DNA from: Manis javanica | Lineage: Eukaryota > Chordata > Mammalia > Pholidota > Manidae | Assembly (NCBI RefSeq): GCF_040802235.1 | Contig: NC_133170.1 | Coordinates: forward strand, 50,787,501-50,851,500 | DNA: 64,000 nucleotides | Direction: 5' to 3' | Part shown: one piece after another, positions 25,401-39,100 of the stretch | Layout: the number at the start of each line of letters is the position of its first letter | How positions within the stretch are numbered: position 1 is the stretch's first letter | The notes under the pieces: model-generated | The model's database searches: none | What the model was told of the DNA's origin: nothing | The model's input: the letters and a program-made list of their open reading frames with translations, nothing else | Translations under genes and position numbers: made by a program

Positions 25401-27513
25401 AGTTTCCTTTATGTATTCTAGATTCAAATCCTTTATCAAATATGTGATTTACAAACACTTTCTCCTACTCTGTAGCTTGTCCTTTCATTCTCTTAGGAAT
25501 GTCTTTCAAAGGGCAGTTCTTATTTGTTAAGAAGTGTAGTTTGTCAATATTTTCTTTTATGAATAGTACATTTGGTGCCTGAACAAAAATCACAAAGCTT
25601 TTCTCCTATGTTTTCTTCTAAAAATGCTGTAGTATTAGGTTTTACTGTTAAGTCTAGGTTCCATTCTGAACTGATAATTGAATATAGCATTAAATATGGG
25701 TTGTATATATTTATCCAGTAGTTCTAGTACCTTTGATTAAGAAGACTACCCTTTCTCCACTGAATTGCTTTTACTCACTTGTTGAAAATCAGTTGTGAGG
25801 ATCTACATCTGGATACTTTATTCAGTTCCATTGGTCTATATGTCTATATTCCAACTGCATACTGTTGATTACCATAGCTTTATAATAAATCTTAAAGACA
25901 GTGTTCTTTTTCAAAGTTTTTTTGGTTATTTTAAGTCTTTTCCATTTCCAAAGGAATTTTAGAATCAGCTTGTCAATTTCTAGCCTCTGCCCCTCAAAAA
26001 AGCCTGCTGAATTTATCAATTTGGGGAGAATAACTTCTTAGCAATATTGAGCCTTTTGGCCTATGAACACAATATATCTCCCCATTTATTTAGGTCCTAA
26101 TTCCTCTCAGCAATTCTTTATAGTTTTCATAGCATAGGTCTTGCACATCTCATGTCGAGTCTATACCTAAGCAGTTCACATTTTTATATTATTTTTAAAT
26201 AGTATTTTTAATTCAATTTCTGACTTTTTTTTGCTAATAAACAAAAATACAATTGGCTTCTACATGTTGTATATATCTTTTATCTTACAGCCCTACTAAA
26301 ATAATTTATTCATTCTAATGGTCTTTTGGTAGATGCGAATGTTATCTATAAATCAAGACAGTTTTATTTCAATCTTTTTAATCTAGAAGTCTTATATTGC
26401 TTTTTCTTGCCTTATTGCATTGTGTAGATCCTTTAGTATAATGCTGAATAGAAATAGTGAGAGGAGACACCCTTGCTTCGGTCCTTGTCTAGAGGAGAAA
26501 GTATTCTACTGCTCACTATTGTGTATGATGTTAGTTTTACGTTCTTCATGGATGTCTTTTACTAGACTGAGGAAATTCCTTTCTACTTCAAGATTGCTGT
26601 GAGTTTTTGCCAGGAACGAATGTTATGTTTTTCAAATGATTTTTCTGCATCCATGGAGACAATCACAGTTTTTCATTTTAAGTCTGTAAACATGGCGAAT
26701 TACATGGATTGATTTTTTAATATCCCTGGGATAAATCTTTGTTATTAGATACATAAACACTTAGTATTATTATGGCCTATTGATAAACTTGTCCTATTAT
26801 CATTAAACTGATGTGTTTATTCTTTACTCTGAAATCTTCAATAGTAATATAACCACTCTAGCTTTCTTTTGGTTAGTGTTAGCATTATATCTTTTCAATC
26901 TTGGAATTTTAACTTATGTATGCCCTAATATTTAAAGTGAGTTTCTTATAGGCAGCATATAGTTAGGTCCTGCTTTTCAATCCAATATAACAAACTTTGA
27001 ATTTTAATTGGGGTACTTAAACTATTTACATTTAACATGATTATTGATATTGTTGTATTTAAATCTACCTTATTATTATTTTTCTATTTGTCCAATCTAT
27101 TTCCATTTTTTTCTTTTTATGCCTTTTTGGATAAATTACATATTTTGTTTTCTTTTTTATCTCCTTCATTGGTTAAATAGCTGTATAATTCTTTATTATA
27201 TTATTTTAAGTGTTGACTTAGGGTTTCTAGCAGACACCTTTAATTTAACCACAGTTTACCTGCATGTGATAGTATATTATTTGAAGTGCAGTATAAGAAC
27301 TCATAATAATATACTTTTATTTCTATCCTGCCACTCCTTGTGTCACAGTTGTCATATATTTTGCTTCTATGTTATAAACACCATAATATCTTGTTGTTTT
27401 CATTGTAGGCAGTTAATTTCCTATTGAAGATATTTTGAAAATAAGTCTTTTATATTTACCCATGTAGTTTACCACTCCCAGAGCTCTTCATTCCTTTATA
27501 TAGAACCCTTCCA

Positions 27514-27525
27514 CCTGAAGCATTT
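27514..27525. repeat. Left target-site duplication of short L1 tail
   Basis: CCTGAAGCATTT, repeated exactly at 27694-27705. Confidence 0.75.
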
Positions 27526-27693
27526 CTTATTTTTTTACAGTTTTTAAAAAAAAATTATTTTGGTACCATTAATCTACAATTACATGAGGAATATTATGTT
27601 TACTAGACTCCCCCCATCACCAAGTCCCCCCCACATACTCCATTACAGTCACTGTCCATCAGTGTAGTAAGATGCTATAGAATTACTACTTGT
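27526..27693 (-). mobile_element. 5'-truncated B/D-type L1 tail in copy C
   Basis: Only the last roughly 130 bp of a B/D-type 3' UTR (ACCATTAATCTACAATTACA, then CATCAGTGTAGTAAGATG) plus poly-T, with a 12-bp exact target duplication on each side. Confidence 0.85.
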
Positions 27694-27705
27694 CCTGAAG
27701 CATTT
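27694..27705. repeat. Right target-site duplication of short L1 tail
   Basis: Exact copy of 27514-27525. Confidence 0.75.
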
Positions 27706-28208
27706 ATTTTAACATTTCTTGTAGTGCAGGTCTGTTGGTGATGAATTCCCTCAGCTCTCATATGTCTGAAAAAGTCTTTATGTCACCTTTGTTTTTGAAA
27801 GATTTTCCTTGGATATTGAATACTAGATTGTGCTGTTTTTTTCAGTACTTTAAAGATGTTCCACTGTCATCTAGTCACCTTCTTTTCTGCTGTCATTTTA
27901 ATATTTGTTACTTTGTACATAATGTGTCTCCCCTACTTCCACCCCCTGCTTCTTTAATATTTTCCTCTTTATCACTGGTCTTAAGCAGTCTGATTAATAG
28001 GAGCCTTGGTATAGCTTTATTCATGTTTCTTGTGATTGGCTTCATTGAACTCTTTGGATTGGTGGATTTACAGTTTTCATCAAATTTGAGAATTTTTAAT
28101 AATCATTTCCTCAAATACTTTCTATCTTCTTCTATATTTTGTGTATTCCAATTACACATGTTAGTCCATTTGAGTTTTTTCCACAACTCACTGAAGCTCT
28201 ATTTTTTT

Positions 28209-28955
28209 TTTTGGTCTTTAAAAGTTTTTTCAGTTTTATTGAGTTATATTTGACATATAAAGTTGTAAGATATTTAAAGCATACATTGTGGTGATTTGAT
28301 GTACATATATATTGTGAAAGGACTCCACCTATCAAGTTAACGCATCTATCACCTCACATATTTGTCTTTCTGTGTGTTTGTGAAAATATTTAGGTTCTAC
28401 TGTCTTAGCAAATTTCAGCTATACAATAATGTTATCAACTATACTCACCATGTTTCATATTAAATCCTCAGACGTTATGCATCTTATAGCTGAAAGTTTG
28501 TACCCTTTTACCAATAGAGTTAACCACCACCCACTCCACCCCAACCCCTTGCATTCACTTTTCTATGAGTTACACTTTTTAAAAAAAAATATATGACGTA
28601 TCAGTGGTACCATGCAGTATTTGTCTTTCTCTGTCTGGCTTATTTCACTTAGCATAATGCCCTCCAGTTCATCCATGTTGTGAATGGCAGGATTGCCTTC
28701 TTTCTCATGGCTGAATAATATTCCACTGTGTATGTATATAACCTCACATATTTTTCATTCATCTGTAAATGGATACAGGTTATTTCCATTTCTTGGCTAT
28801 TGTGAATAATGCTGCAATGAACAAAGGGTTGAAGATGTCTCTTTGATATGTTATTTTCAGCTATATAGCCCAAAGTCGGATTGCTGGTTCACATGGCAGT
28901 TCTATTTTCAATTATTTCAGGATCTCCTATACGGTTTTCCATAGTTTGTATTGCT
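28209..28955 (-). mobile_element. L1 3' end (L1MA-like) in copy C
   Basis: Begins T-rich, then TTTATTGAGTTATATTTGACATA, a typical L1MA/PB-type 3' UTR, and ORF2 terminal words (TTGTCTTTCTCTGTCTGGC, TCATGGCTGAATAATATTCC). Copy C sequence resumes at about 28956. The exact right edge and target duplication were not resolved. Confidence 0.65.
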
Positions 28956-29519
28956 ATACCTTCAAGTTCTCTAATCTTTTCTTCTACAATTAATCTCATC
29001 CATTGTGGTTTTCATCCCCAAAAGTTCAACTTGGTTCTTTTTGTTATAACATCTATGTCTCTACTTACCATGTTTAACTTTTACATAGCTTCCTGAATAT
29101 GAAATATAGTTACAACAACTGTTTCCTATTCTCATCTCCTAGCTTCATCATCTGTGTCATTTGGGTTTGGTTCTGATATTTTTTCTCCTTATTGTGGAAT
29201 ATCTTCCTGCTTCTTTGCATGTCTAGTATTTTTAACTGGATGCCATAATGTTTTATTTTTTTTCTTGTTATGTGCCAGTTATTATTTTTATTACTAAATT
29301 GTAATTGAGTTTTCATCTGGGGTGTAGGGAAGTTTCAGTTCTTGCTTTTAAGTTTTATTATATGAGACTGGAACAGCATTTAGTCTAGGGCTATTATAGG
29401 CCACTACTGAGACAAGCCCCTGATGAGTACTCTTGCCGATGCTCCATGAACTATGAAGTGTCCTACTCTAGTGAGGAGAAACAGGAACATCCACAGTCAG
29501 TAAATTAAACCCTCTCAGC

Positions 29520-29727
29520 CAGTAGTTCTCAGCTGGGGACAATTTTGCTCCATAGAGGATATCTGTCAATATCTAGACACATTTTTGAATTTCACAACAC
29601 AGGAGGGGTTTTTTTGCTAGATGTCGACATCTGGTTAGTAGAAGCCAGGATTAAAATACAATGCAACCTCCATAATAAAGAATTATCTGTCCCAAAATGT
29701 TAGTAATTCTGAGACTGAGAAACCATG
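29520..29727 (+). mobile_element. MER20-like hAT-Charlie DNA element
   Basis: 208 bp starting CAGTAGTTCTCAGCTGGGGACAATTTTGC and ending CTGAGAAACCATG, with imperfect terminal inverted repeats. Internal words (TCAATATCTAGACACATTTTT, AAAGAATTATCTG, CCAAAATGTTAGTAATTCTGAG) match my memory of MER20. The name is from memory; the hAT family assignment is firmer. Confidence 0.65.
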
Positions 29728-30205
29728 CCTAATCTTTTTGAGTGTTCTTTTTTTTTTTTTTATTTCCCGGGTTTTGGGTAGTTTTATCACATGTATGCAC
29801 TGCTCAGCATTCAAGAGAGTTGAGGAGGACCCTATTCAGTTCTCTGGTGTTTCTCTGTACAGCAGTTTTTTCTCTGGAACTCTGCCCTGAGCAATCATGG
29901 CCTACTCAGCCTCACCACTCTGTGTTCTCACCTCAAGGAGACTGCTGGGCTTTTTCTGGGTCCTCAGCCCCACCCAAAACTGCAGCCTGGAAACTCTCCA
30001 GGCAGTAAGTTGGAGCAATGTCAGCACTCTCTTTGTTTATTTCTCTTCTTTAATGGATTGCTGTCCTATGTTGCCCAGTGGTCAATGACTTGAGAGCACT
30101 TTTTGTCTTTTATTTTGTCTTGTTTTCAGTTTTTAAACTTTCTACCAGGGAGAAAGATAAATCACATCCTTGTTACTCCATGTTGTCTTAGAGCAGAAGT
30201 CCTGC

Positions 30206-32849
30206 TTTTGACATTTTTTTAGATAAATTAGACATAAATCATTGATCTAGATCAGGGGTCAAAAGCTAGCTGTCCACTGACAAATCTTTCTAAGAAGTGT
30301 TTTGGGTGTTTAATTTTTTTCAAATATTTGGCAATACTGAAAAATAATGGAGTTTTATATAAGAATTCAAATTTCCAGCTATTCTTAAAACATCTTTTCT
30401 AGGGATATCTCAAAGCAAGAGTATTTAGAAGTCTAATCTTCAGCAATCAAGGTGTTGTTGTGGGGTGGGCTATGAGAGCTGGGCTGGATATCCTCACTTC
30501 CCCCAGTTCCCCTCTCCATCCCTCTCCATCCTGCCCTGTGCCCAGGAAGCTGACCCCTATGACTGCATCAGCAGACTTCAGAACCCCTGGCTTCTCACTG
30601 GGTTCAGTGAATTAGGGGCCCCGGCAGGTGATCAGAGGGCAGAAAGAGAGTCTGGCTTCCTCTTCGCTGGCTCACTGTAGGCTGGACAAGTACTTCTCTG
30701 AAAGGCTGCAGCTTTTGGAAAACACCCTTATCCATGCTGTTGTCTTTCTGGATTCCAGTGCCCCTGCCTACATGCAAGAGAGCTAGGAAACATAAAGAAA
30801 CCAACGGAATACTTGATGGACATTGTTGCCCTGACTATAGATACTCCAGCAGGAACCTTGCTTCCTCATCACCAGGCTCAGAAAATGACTTGTAACTGCT
30901 TCCCAAAACTCCGGTGGGAAAGAGGAGGTGACAGGACTCTGGAATACTTGCCTCGCCCTTTCCCAGTGAGTTTCTTTCTCCTAAAGGGAAAGAAGAATGG
31001 GAGGGGTTTATTTTGAGGCATCCACCTTCTGAGTAAGACTTAATTGTATTCTTGTAAAGATTTAATTTAATTCCATTAAATTCCTGTAGATTTAATGGTT
31101 TGCTCCTCTGTTTACACTCTGTCTTTTAGAAAAGTGTTTCATCAATATGATTAGCATTGCCTCCCTCAGTCTAGTCTGTTCACACAATCTGTTTTGACAG
31201 TTCTGAGCAGAAAGTCCCTAAAGGAAATATTAGATCCTACCATATCATTCTATTCTAATCATCTTTTGCACTCTGTGATCTCAGCTTAATGATATTCAGC
31301 TGTGGAGCACAAATACACAGTCCTGCATACAAGCGTGTATATTCATTTTTGCACACTAACTCAATTCATGTTTCTTTGTGCTTTGCAACCAGCTGGGTAG
31401 TCTCTATCGGCAGGCTTCTAAATATTTAGGGATGTCCACAGTATAATTAGTTCATACATTAGATCAATGAACACCTTTTTTTTTTGGCACTGGAAAACAC
31501 TTGAATTCTGGAAGAAATAAAATGTCAAAGAATGGTCTTGGATTTTAGGTTAATAAGATAAAGATAAAATCTGCCTGCCAAGAATAAGAAACGCTACAAA
31601 TAAATAGGGTAAAGGATATATATTTGTGGATTCACTATCCCTGAGCTGAGCATGGGTCAAAGCACAAGAAGAAACAGAAGTTACTCCATGAAAAGCTTAG
31701 ATGTTAGGAAAAAATAAAGGAGAAAGATTAATCCTTGATCCATTTAGATCTTGTCTTGTTCATCCCCTGAAAAACAACAAAAACCATAATAAAAACTATG
31801 CTTCAGAATTTAATGTTTTCATGACTAAGAATTTTACAGGCCTCTGAAATATTTTATGGTTAAAGTATAGGTCCAACCCCGGGTACGCTGCAGAACCAAT
31901 GGACTCCTTAGGGTCATGGCACCCCACATGGACACCATGACCCTTGGTTCTGCCACTGGGTGGACAGAACTAGCAAAATGTCTAAGGTGCCTTCCAGCTC
32001 TCCAGTTCAGTGACTCAAGGACAGAAGATTGGTTTGGGAACTTAGGAAGAAATCCTATTCAACAGATGGTCATCTTCCCTGGACATTAAAATTAGGACAT
32101 TACAGGATAAAATAGTGACAAAGACAGACTGCTGCAGCAAACATTCTGGTTACCTGGTGGCCTTGGAATAGGCTACCATTTGGTGTCTGGGATGGGGAGG
32201 GGACAGGATTGTAGCAATGTTATGTACATGTTAAAAATCTACCCTTCTTATTCTTAGAGTTACCATGACATTTGCAGTCACCAATTCCATCCCTGTTCCT
32301 GAAGTTTTGGGTTATGGATTGTGGATCACAACCTAGCAGTCCCATGGATTCTTGCCTTCCTCAAATCTCCTCAAACCTACCTTTCACCCCAAATTAGGTG
32401 GTAAGAAACCACTTGCCTTTACTTTCCATGGATGAAATCACTGTTTCCCCATAACAACTATCAAATTATTTGATAGTCTGTGTTACCACTTACGAATTCT
32501 GTAAGCTGCTCCTCCTTATCAATTCTTGAAATATGTTTCTAGGGGGATTAGACGATTGATAGTTTACTATGGTAGTAGAAAAGCAAATAGAAACACAACC
32601 CCATCACTTGGTTATGCATGGGCTTAATGTGGTTTCTTAGCAATTTGTGTGTAGCAAACTTTCCAATAAATGTGTTTCATCTGCCAAATCTTACCTATTT
32701 CTGTACTTTGTTCATTTTATCATTAGGTTTTCTATGGCTCTGTTCCCCAGAAAGCCATGCTGTTTTCCTGTGATCATGTATAAAGAGCAGAGACCCTGGC
32801 TTTTTGGTTCACTCTGCTTAATATCATATGCAAGATGTCAACGAGAATC
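30206..32849. other. No feature recognised
   Basis: Unique-looking sequence between L1 blocks. 30240-30380 has a weak DNA-transposon look, not supportable. Short ORFs only. Confidence 0.4.
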
Positions 32850-33455
32850 ATGGGATATCTGCACCCCCATGTTCATTGCAGCATTATTCACAACAGCCAA
32901 AACAAGGAAACAACCTAACTATTCGTTGATAGATGAATGGATGAATGAAAACTGGCATACATATAGCAGAATATTATTCAGCCATAAAAATGGAAGAAAT
33001 CCTTCGTGACAACATGGATGGACCTTGAGAGCATTATCCTAAATGAAATGACAAACAAAGACAGATACTGTATGATCTCATCTACATGTGGAATCCAAAA
33101 CAACAAAATTAGCAGAAGTAGAAAATAGAATGGGGGTTGTCAGGAGCTGAGAGGTGAGGGAAATGGGGATATGTTGAAAATCATGGAGTCATTATAAGAT
33201 GAATAAGTTCTGTGTATCTAATGTATGGCATGGTGACTGTAGTTAACAATACTGTATTATATACTTGAAAGTTGCTAAAGAGCAGATCTTCAGTGTTCTC
33301 ACTACACACAAAAAAGTGGAAGTGTTAAGTAACCCTATGTGGTAGTCATTTTGCAATATATACATGTATCAAGTCATCAGGTTGTATACCTTAAACTTAT
33401 ACAATGTTTATGTCAATTATATCTCAAAGCTGGGAAAAAAAGCATATGTTAAAAA
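32850..33455 (+). mobile_element. L1 3' end (L1MA/PB-like), sense
   Basis: Terminal ORF2 words (TTCATTGCAGCATTATTCAC, ATTATTCAGCCATAAAAATGG, GAAATGACAAACAAAGACAG) run into a classic 3' UTR (GGTTGTCAGGAGCTGAG, TATACCTTAAACTTATACAATG). 5'-truncated, moderately diverged. Confidence 0.8.
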
Positions 33456-34068
33456 AACAAAGTGTCATTGACTAAAACTCTCTCATGTATAAGTAATTGT
33501 TAATAATAGCTGTGCTGGAATTTACCTCCTTTGTCAAACCCTTAATTAAATAATGGATCAAGTCAGCAATTATCAGTGGACAATGGCATGTCCCAAGGAG
33601 AGACAATCCAGACATCATGAGCCTCCAGATGGCATATTACCACCTATAACATATTGTTGCCACAAAAAAATAAAAAAGAAAAAGAAAGAATCTGAATCAG
33701 ATTAGGTCTTCATATCTAATCACAACTTCATTGGAAATACAAGGGTCAAGGATCATCTTATCAGCACAGGAATGCAGTCAGCCAAATCCAGAACTGGAAA
33801 ACTGGACAGAGTAAATGCTGAGACTTCTTCAATAAATGGCAAGGAAAAATAAAAAAGGGGAGTGAGGAGACAACTTCCAGATTAAGAAAATAAAGTCACA
33901 CATCAACCTGATGTGTGCGATTTTTTTGGATTCTGACTCAAACAAATGAACCAGAAGAACAACAAAAACTTTATGAGACAATCAGGAAAACATGCCAAGA
34001 TAGTTCATGATATTGAGAAATTATGAGTTGATTCTGTGGGTGTGATAATGGTATGTGAATTTTATATA
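33456..34068. other. Unclassified; possible old repeat
   Basis: 33770-34065 (CAATAAATGGCAAGG, GAGGAGACAAC, GATGTGTGCGATTTTTTTGGATTC, GTGTGATAATGG) resembles the end of an old mammalian repeat that I cannot name. The first part is unrecognised. Confidence 0.35.
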
Positions 34069-34077
34069 CACACACAC

Positions 34078-34120
<43 letters not shown>
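34069..34120. repeat. (CA)n microsatellite
   Basis: 52 bases of CA with one CG interruption, just 5' of L1 copy D. Confidence 0.95.
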
Positions 34121-34123
<3 letters not shown>

Positions 34124-34124
<1 letters not shown>

Positions 34125-34134
34125 AAGAATCCAT
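34124..34134. repeat. Left target-site duplication of L1 copy D
   Basis: AAAGAATCCAT, matching 40278-40288 with one mismatch. Confidence 0.6.
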
Positions 34135-34954
34135 ACTTCTGAGGAGCCAAGATGGTGGTGTGAGTAGAGCAGTGGAAATCTCCCAAAAACATACGTATTT
34201 TTGAAAATACAACAAATACAACACTTCCTAAAAGAGAGACCAGAAGACACAGGACAACAGCCAGACTGCATCCACACCTGTGAGAATCCAGCACCTCATG
34301 AAGGGGGTAAGATACAAGCAGCGGCCCAGTGGGACCCAAGCACCCCCCCACCCCAGCTCCCAGCGGGAGGAGAGGAGTCAGAGTTGGGAGGGAGAGGGAG
34401 CCCAGGACTGCTAAACAGCCAGCCCTAGCCATCCACACTGGAGTACAGACACACAGTGCATGGGGTGCTGGATACTAGGAACACAGGACAGTAAGACCTG
34501 TAAGGGGGTCCCCACAGCCAGTGCCCCTGGCACAAAGAAAAGCGAGTGCTTTTTGAAAGTCTTACAGGGACAGGGACCCCACAGCTGGATGGAAGTGTCC
34601 TGGGACACTAGCCCAGCAGCTGGGAATCCTAGGGAACTCTGGGTGCCCTAACCTCCTGGGCAGCAGCACAGCTTGGAGGCCCCTCACAGTGATTAACAGC
34701 CTCCCACCCGATTCCCCTCTGACGCAGCCCCGCCATAGCAGAGAAGCAGCCTGAGGCTGGCCACGCCAACAGCAGCAGGGAGAGATTCTTTCACAGCGGC
34801 TGGGCAAGAATTAGAAATCCCATCTGCGCACAGCTGCCCAGCACAAGCCGCTAGGGGTTGCCATTCTCCCAGGAGAGGAAGGCCACAAACCAGCAAGAAG
34901 GGATGTTCTCCTAGCCAACACACATGCCAACTCCCCACAACTACCTGTAACACC

Positions 34955-35870
34955 ATGAAAAGGCAGAAGAATTTGATACAGACCAGACTAACCCAGACAT
35001 CCTCCCCTGATAAGGACTCTGGGGAGATAGACCTAACCAATCTGCCTGAAAAAGAATTCAAAATAAAGGCATAACCATGCTGATGGATCTTCAGAGAAAT
35101 ATGCAAGAGCTAAGGGATGAAGTCCGGAGGGAGATTACTGAAATAAAACGATCTCTGGAAGGACTTAAGAGCAGATTGGATGAGGTGCAACAGGCCATTA
35201 ATAGAATAGAAATCAGAGAACAGGAATGCAGAGAAGCTGACACAGAGAGAGATAAAAGGATCTCCAGGAATGAAAGAATATTAAGAGAACTGTGTGACCA
35301 ATCCAAACGGAACAATATTCTCATTATAGGGGTACCAGAAGAAGAAGAAGAGAGAAAAAGGGATAGAAAGTGTCTTTGAAGAAATAATTGCTGAAAACTT
35401 CCCAAAACTGGGGGAGGAAATAGTTGGTCAGACCACAGAAGTACACAGAACTCCCAACAGAAGGGACCCAAAGAGGACAACACCAAGACACATGATAATT
35501 AAAATGGCAAAGATCAAGAACATGGATAGAGTTTTAAAGGCAGCTAGAGAGAGGAAAAAGGTCACCTACAAAGGCAAACCCTTCAGGTTATCATCAGATT
35601 TCTCAACAGAAACCTTACAGGTCAGAAGAGAACGGTCAGAAGAGAATGATATATTTAATGCTATGAAACAGAAGGGCCTTGAATCAAGAATACTGTATTG
35701 AGCACAATTATCATTTAAATATGAAGGAGGGACTAAACAGTTCACAGATAAGCAAAAGTTGAGGGAATTTGCCTCCCACAAACCACCTTTACAGGGTATT
35801 TTAGAGGGACTGCTTTAGATGGAAGCACTCCTAAGGCTAAACAGATGTCACCAGAGAAAATAAAATCACA
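34955..35870 (+). pseudogene. L1 copy D ORF1 remnant
   Basis: Starts MKRQKNLIQT. A 1-nt deletion near 35069, compared with copy B, shifts the frame after EKEFKIK. The coiled-coil part (35077-35379, MLMDLQRNMQELRDEV) and RNA-binding part (35492-35701, KMAKIKNMDRVLKAARERKK) are in other frames, the latter ending in a premature stop at 35699-35701. Expected to be non-functional. Confidence 0.85.
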
Positions 35871-36126
35871 GCAAAGAAAGCAGACCAACCAAATACTAAT
35901 TAAAGGCAAAAAATGAAATCAACTACCCACAAAAGCAATTAAAGGAAACACAAAAGAGCACAGAATAAAACACCCAACATATAAAGAATGGAGGAGGAGG
36001 AATAAGAAAGGAGAGAAATAAAGAATCACCAGAGAGTGTCTATAATAGCTCAATAAGCAAGTTAAGTTAGGCAGTAAGATACTCAAGAACCTTGAACCTT
36101 TGGTAAATACGAATCTAAAGCCTGCA

Positions 36127-39100
36127 ATGGCAATAAGTACATATCTTTCAATAATCACTGTAAATGTAAATGGACTAAATGCACCAATCAAAAGACACAG
36201 AGTAATAGATGGATAACAAAGCAAGACCCATCTATATGCTGCCTACAAGAGACCCACCACAAACCCAAAGACATGGACAGACTAAAAGTCAAGGGATAGA
36301 AAAAGATATTTTATGCAAACAATAGGGAGAAAAAAGCAGGTGTTGCAGTACTAGTATCAGACAAAATAGACTTCAAAATAAAGAAAGTAACAAAAGATAA
36401 AGAAGGTCATTACATAATGATAAAGGGCTCAGTCCAACGAGAGGATATAACCATTATACTTATATATGCACCCAACACACGAGCACCAGCATATGTGAAA
36501 CAAATGCTAACAGATCTAAAGGAGGAAATAGAATGCAATGCATTCATTTTAGGAGACTTCCACACACCACTCACTCCAAAGGATAGATCCACCAGACAGA
36601 AAATAAGTAAGGACACAGAGGCACTGAACAACACACTAGAACAGATGGACCTAATAGACATCTACAGAACTCTACATCCAAAAGCAACAGGATACACATT
36701 CTTCTCTAGTGCACACGGAACATTCTCCAGAATAGACCACATACTAGGCCACAAAAAGAGCCTCAGTAAATTCAAAAAGATTGAAATTCTACCAACCAAC
36801 TTTTCAGACCACAAAGGTATAAAACTAGAAATAAATTCTACAAAGAAAGCAAAAAGGCTCATAAACACATGGAGGCTTAACAACATGCTCCTAAATAATC
36901 AATGGATCAACGACCAAATTAAAATGGATATCCAGCAATATATGGAAACAAATGACAACAACAACACAAAGCCCCAACTTCTCTGGGATGCAGCAAAAGC
37001 AGTCTTAAGAGGACAGTATATAGCAATCCAGGCATATATGAAGAAGGAAGAACAATCCCAAATGAATAGTCTAATGTCACAATTATCAAAATGGGAAAAA
37101 GAAGAACAAATGAGGCCTAAGGTCAGCAGAAGGAAGGACATAATAAAGATCAGAGAAGAAATAAATAAAATTGAGAAGAATAAAACAATAGAAAAAAAAT
37201 CAGTGAAACCAAGAGCTGGTTCTTTGAGAAAATAAACAAAATAGATAAGCCTCTAACCAGACTTATTAAGAGAAAAAGAGAATCAACACACATCAACAGA
37301 ATCAGAAACCAGAAAGGAAAAATCACGACAGACCCCATAGAAATACAAAGAATTGTTAGAGAATGCTATGAAAACCTATATGCTAACAAGCTGGAAAACA
37401 GAAGAAATGGACAACTTCTTAGAAAAATACAACCTTCCAATACTGACCAAGGAAGAAACACAAAATCTAAACAAACCAATTACCAGCAAAGAAATTGAAG
37501 CAGTAATCAAAAACTACCCATGAACAAAACCCCCGGGCCAGATGGATTTACCTCAGAATTTTATCAGACATACAGAGAAGACATAATACCCATTCTCTTT
37601 GAAGTTTTCCAAAAAATAGAAGAGGAGGGAATACTCCCAAACTCATTCTATGAAGCCAACATCACCCTAATACCAAAACCAGGCAAAGACCTCACCAAAA
37701 AAGAAAATTACAGACCAATATCCCTGATGAACATAGATGCAAAAATACTCAACAAAATATTAGCAAACCAAACTCAAAAATACATCAAAAGGATCATACA
37801 CCATGACCAAGTGGGATTCATCCCAGGGATACAAGGATGGTACAACATTTGAAAATCCATCAACATCATCCACCACATAAACAAAAAGAAAGACAAAAAC
37901 CACACAATCATCTCCATAGATGCTGAAAAAGCATTCGACAAAATTCCACATCCATTCATGATAAAAACTCTCAGCAAAATGGATATACAGGGCAAGTACC
38001 TCAGCATAATAAAGGCCATATATGATAAACCCACAGCTAACATCATACTGAACAGCAAGAAGCTGAAAGCTTTTCCTTGAGATCGGGAACAAGACAGGGA
38101 TGCCCACTCTCCCCACTGTTATTCAACGTAGTACTGGAGGTCTTAGCCATGGCAATTAGACAAAACAAAGAAATACAAGGAATCCAAATTGGTAAAGAAG
38201 AAGTTAAACTGTCACTGTTTGCAGATGACATGATATTGTACATAAAAAACCCTAAAGACTCCACTCCAAAACTACTAGAACTGATATCGGAATACAGCAA
38301 AGTTGCAGGATACAAAATTAATGCACAGAAATCTGTGGCTTTCCTATACACTAGCAATGAACTAATAGAAAGAGAAATCAGGAAAACAATTCCATTCACA
38401 ATAGCATCAAAAAGAATAAAATGCCTAGGAATAAACCTAACCAAGGAAGTGAAAGACCTATACCCTGAAAACTATAAGACACTCTTAAGAGAAATTAAAG
38501 AGGACACTAACAAATGGAAACTCATTCCATGCCCTTGCCTAGGAAGAATTAATATCGTCAAAATGGCCATCCTGTCCAAAGCAATATACAGACTTAATAT
38601 AGTCCCTATCAAATTACCGACAACATTCTTCAACAAACTGGAACAAATAGTTCACAAATTCATATGGAAACACCAGAGACCCCGAATAGCCAAAGCAATC
38701 CTGAGAAGGAAGAATAAAGTGGGGGGATCTCTCTCCCCAACATCAAGCTCTACTACAAAGCCACATTAATCAAGACAATTTGATACTGGCACAGAAACAG
38801 AGCCACAGACCAGTGGAACAGAATAGAGACTCCAGACATTAACCCAAACATATATGGCCAATCAATATACGATAAAGGAGCCATGGACTTACAATGAGGA
38901 AATGACAGTCTCTTCAACAGATGGTGCTGGCAAAACTGGACAGCTACATGTAAGAGAATGAAAGTGGATCTCTGTCTAACCCCATACACAAAAGTAAATT
39001 CAAAATGGATCAAAGACCTGAATGTAAGTCATGAAACCATAAAACTCCTAGAAAAAAACATAGGCAAAAATCTCTTGGACATAAACATGAGTGACTTCTT

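Larger units (their letters stand above)
12170..30205 (-). mobile_element. Ancient L1 (copy C), host of nested insertions
   Basis: Antisense old L1 in pieces: 12170-12928 (3' UTR and ORF2 end), 25401-27525 (ORF2), 27706-28208 (ORF1 region), about 28951-29519 and 29728-30205 (5' region ending CCTTGTTACTCCATG). The pieces run in order across the interruptions, and the first joins the second exactly at the duplicated target of copy A. All frames are destroyed. Outer limits are approximate. Confidence 0.75.

Noticed and set aside
34021-34438. ORFs with Cys-Val repeats on the minus strand
   Set aside because: Translation of the (CA)n tract and L1 D 5' UTR.
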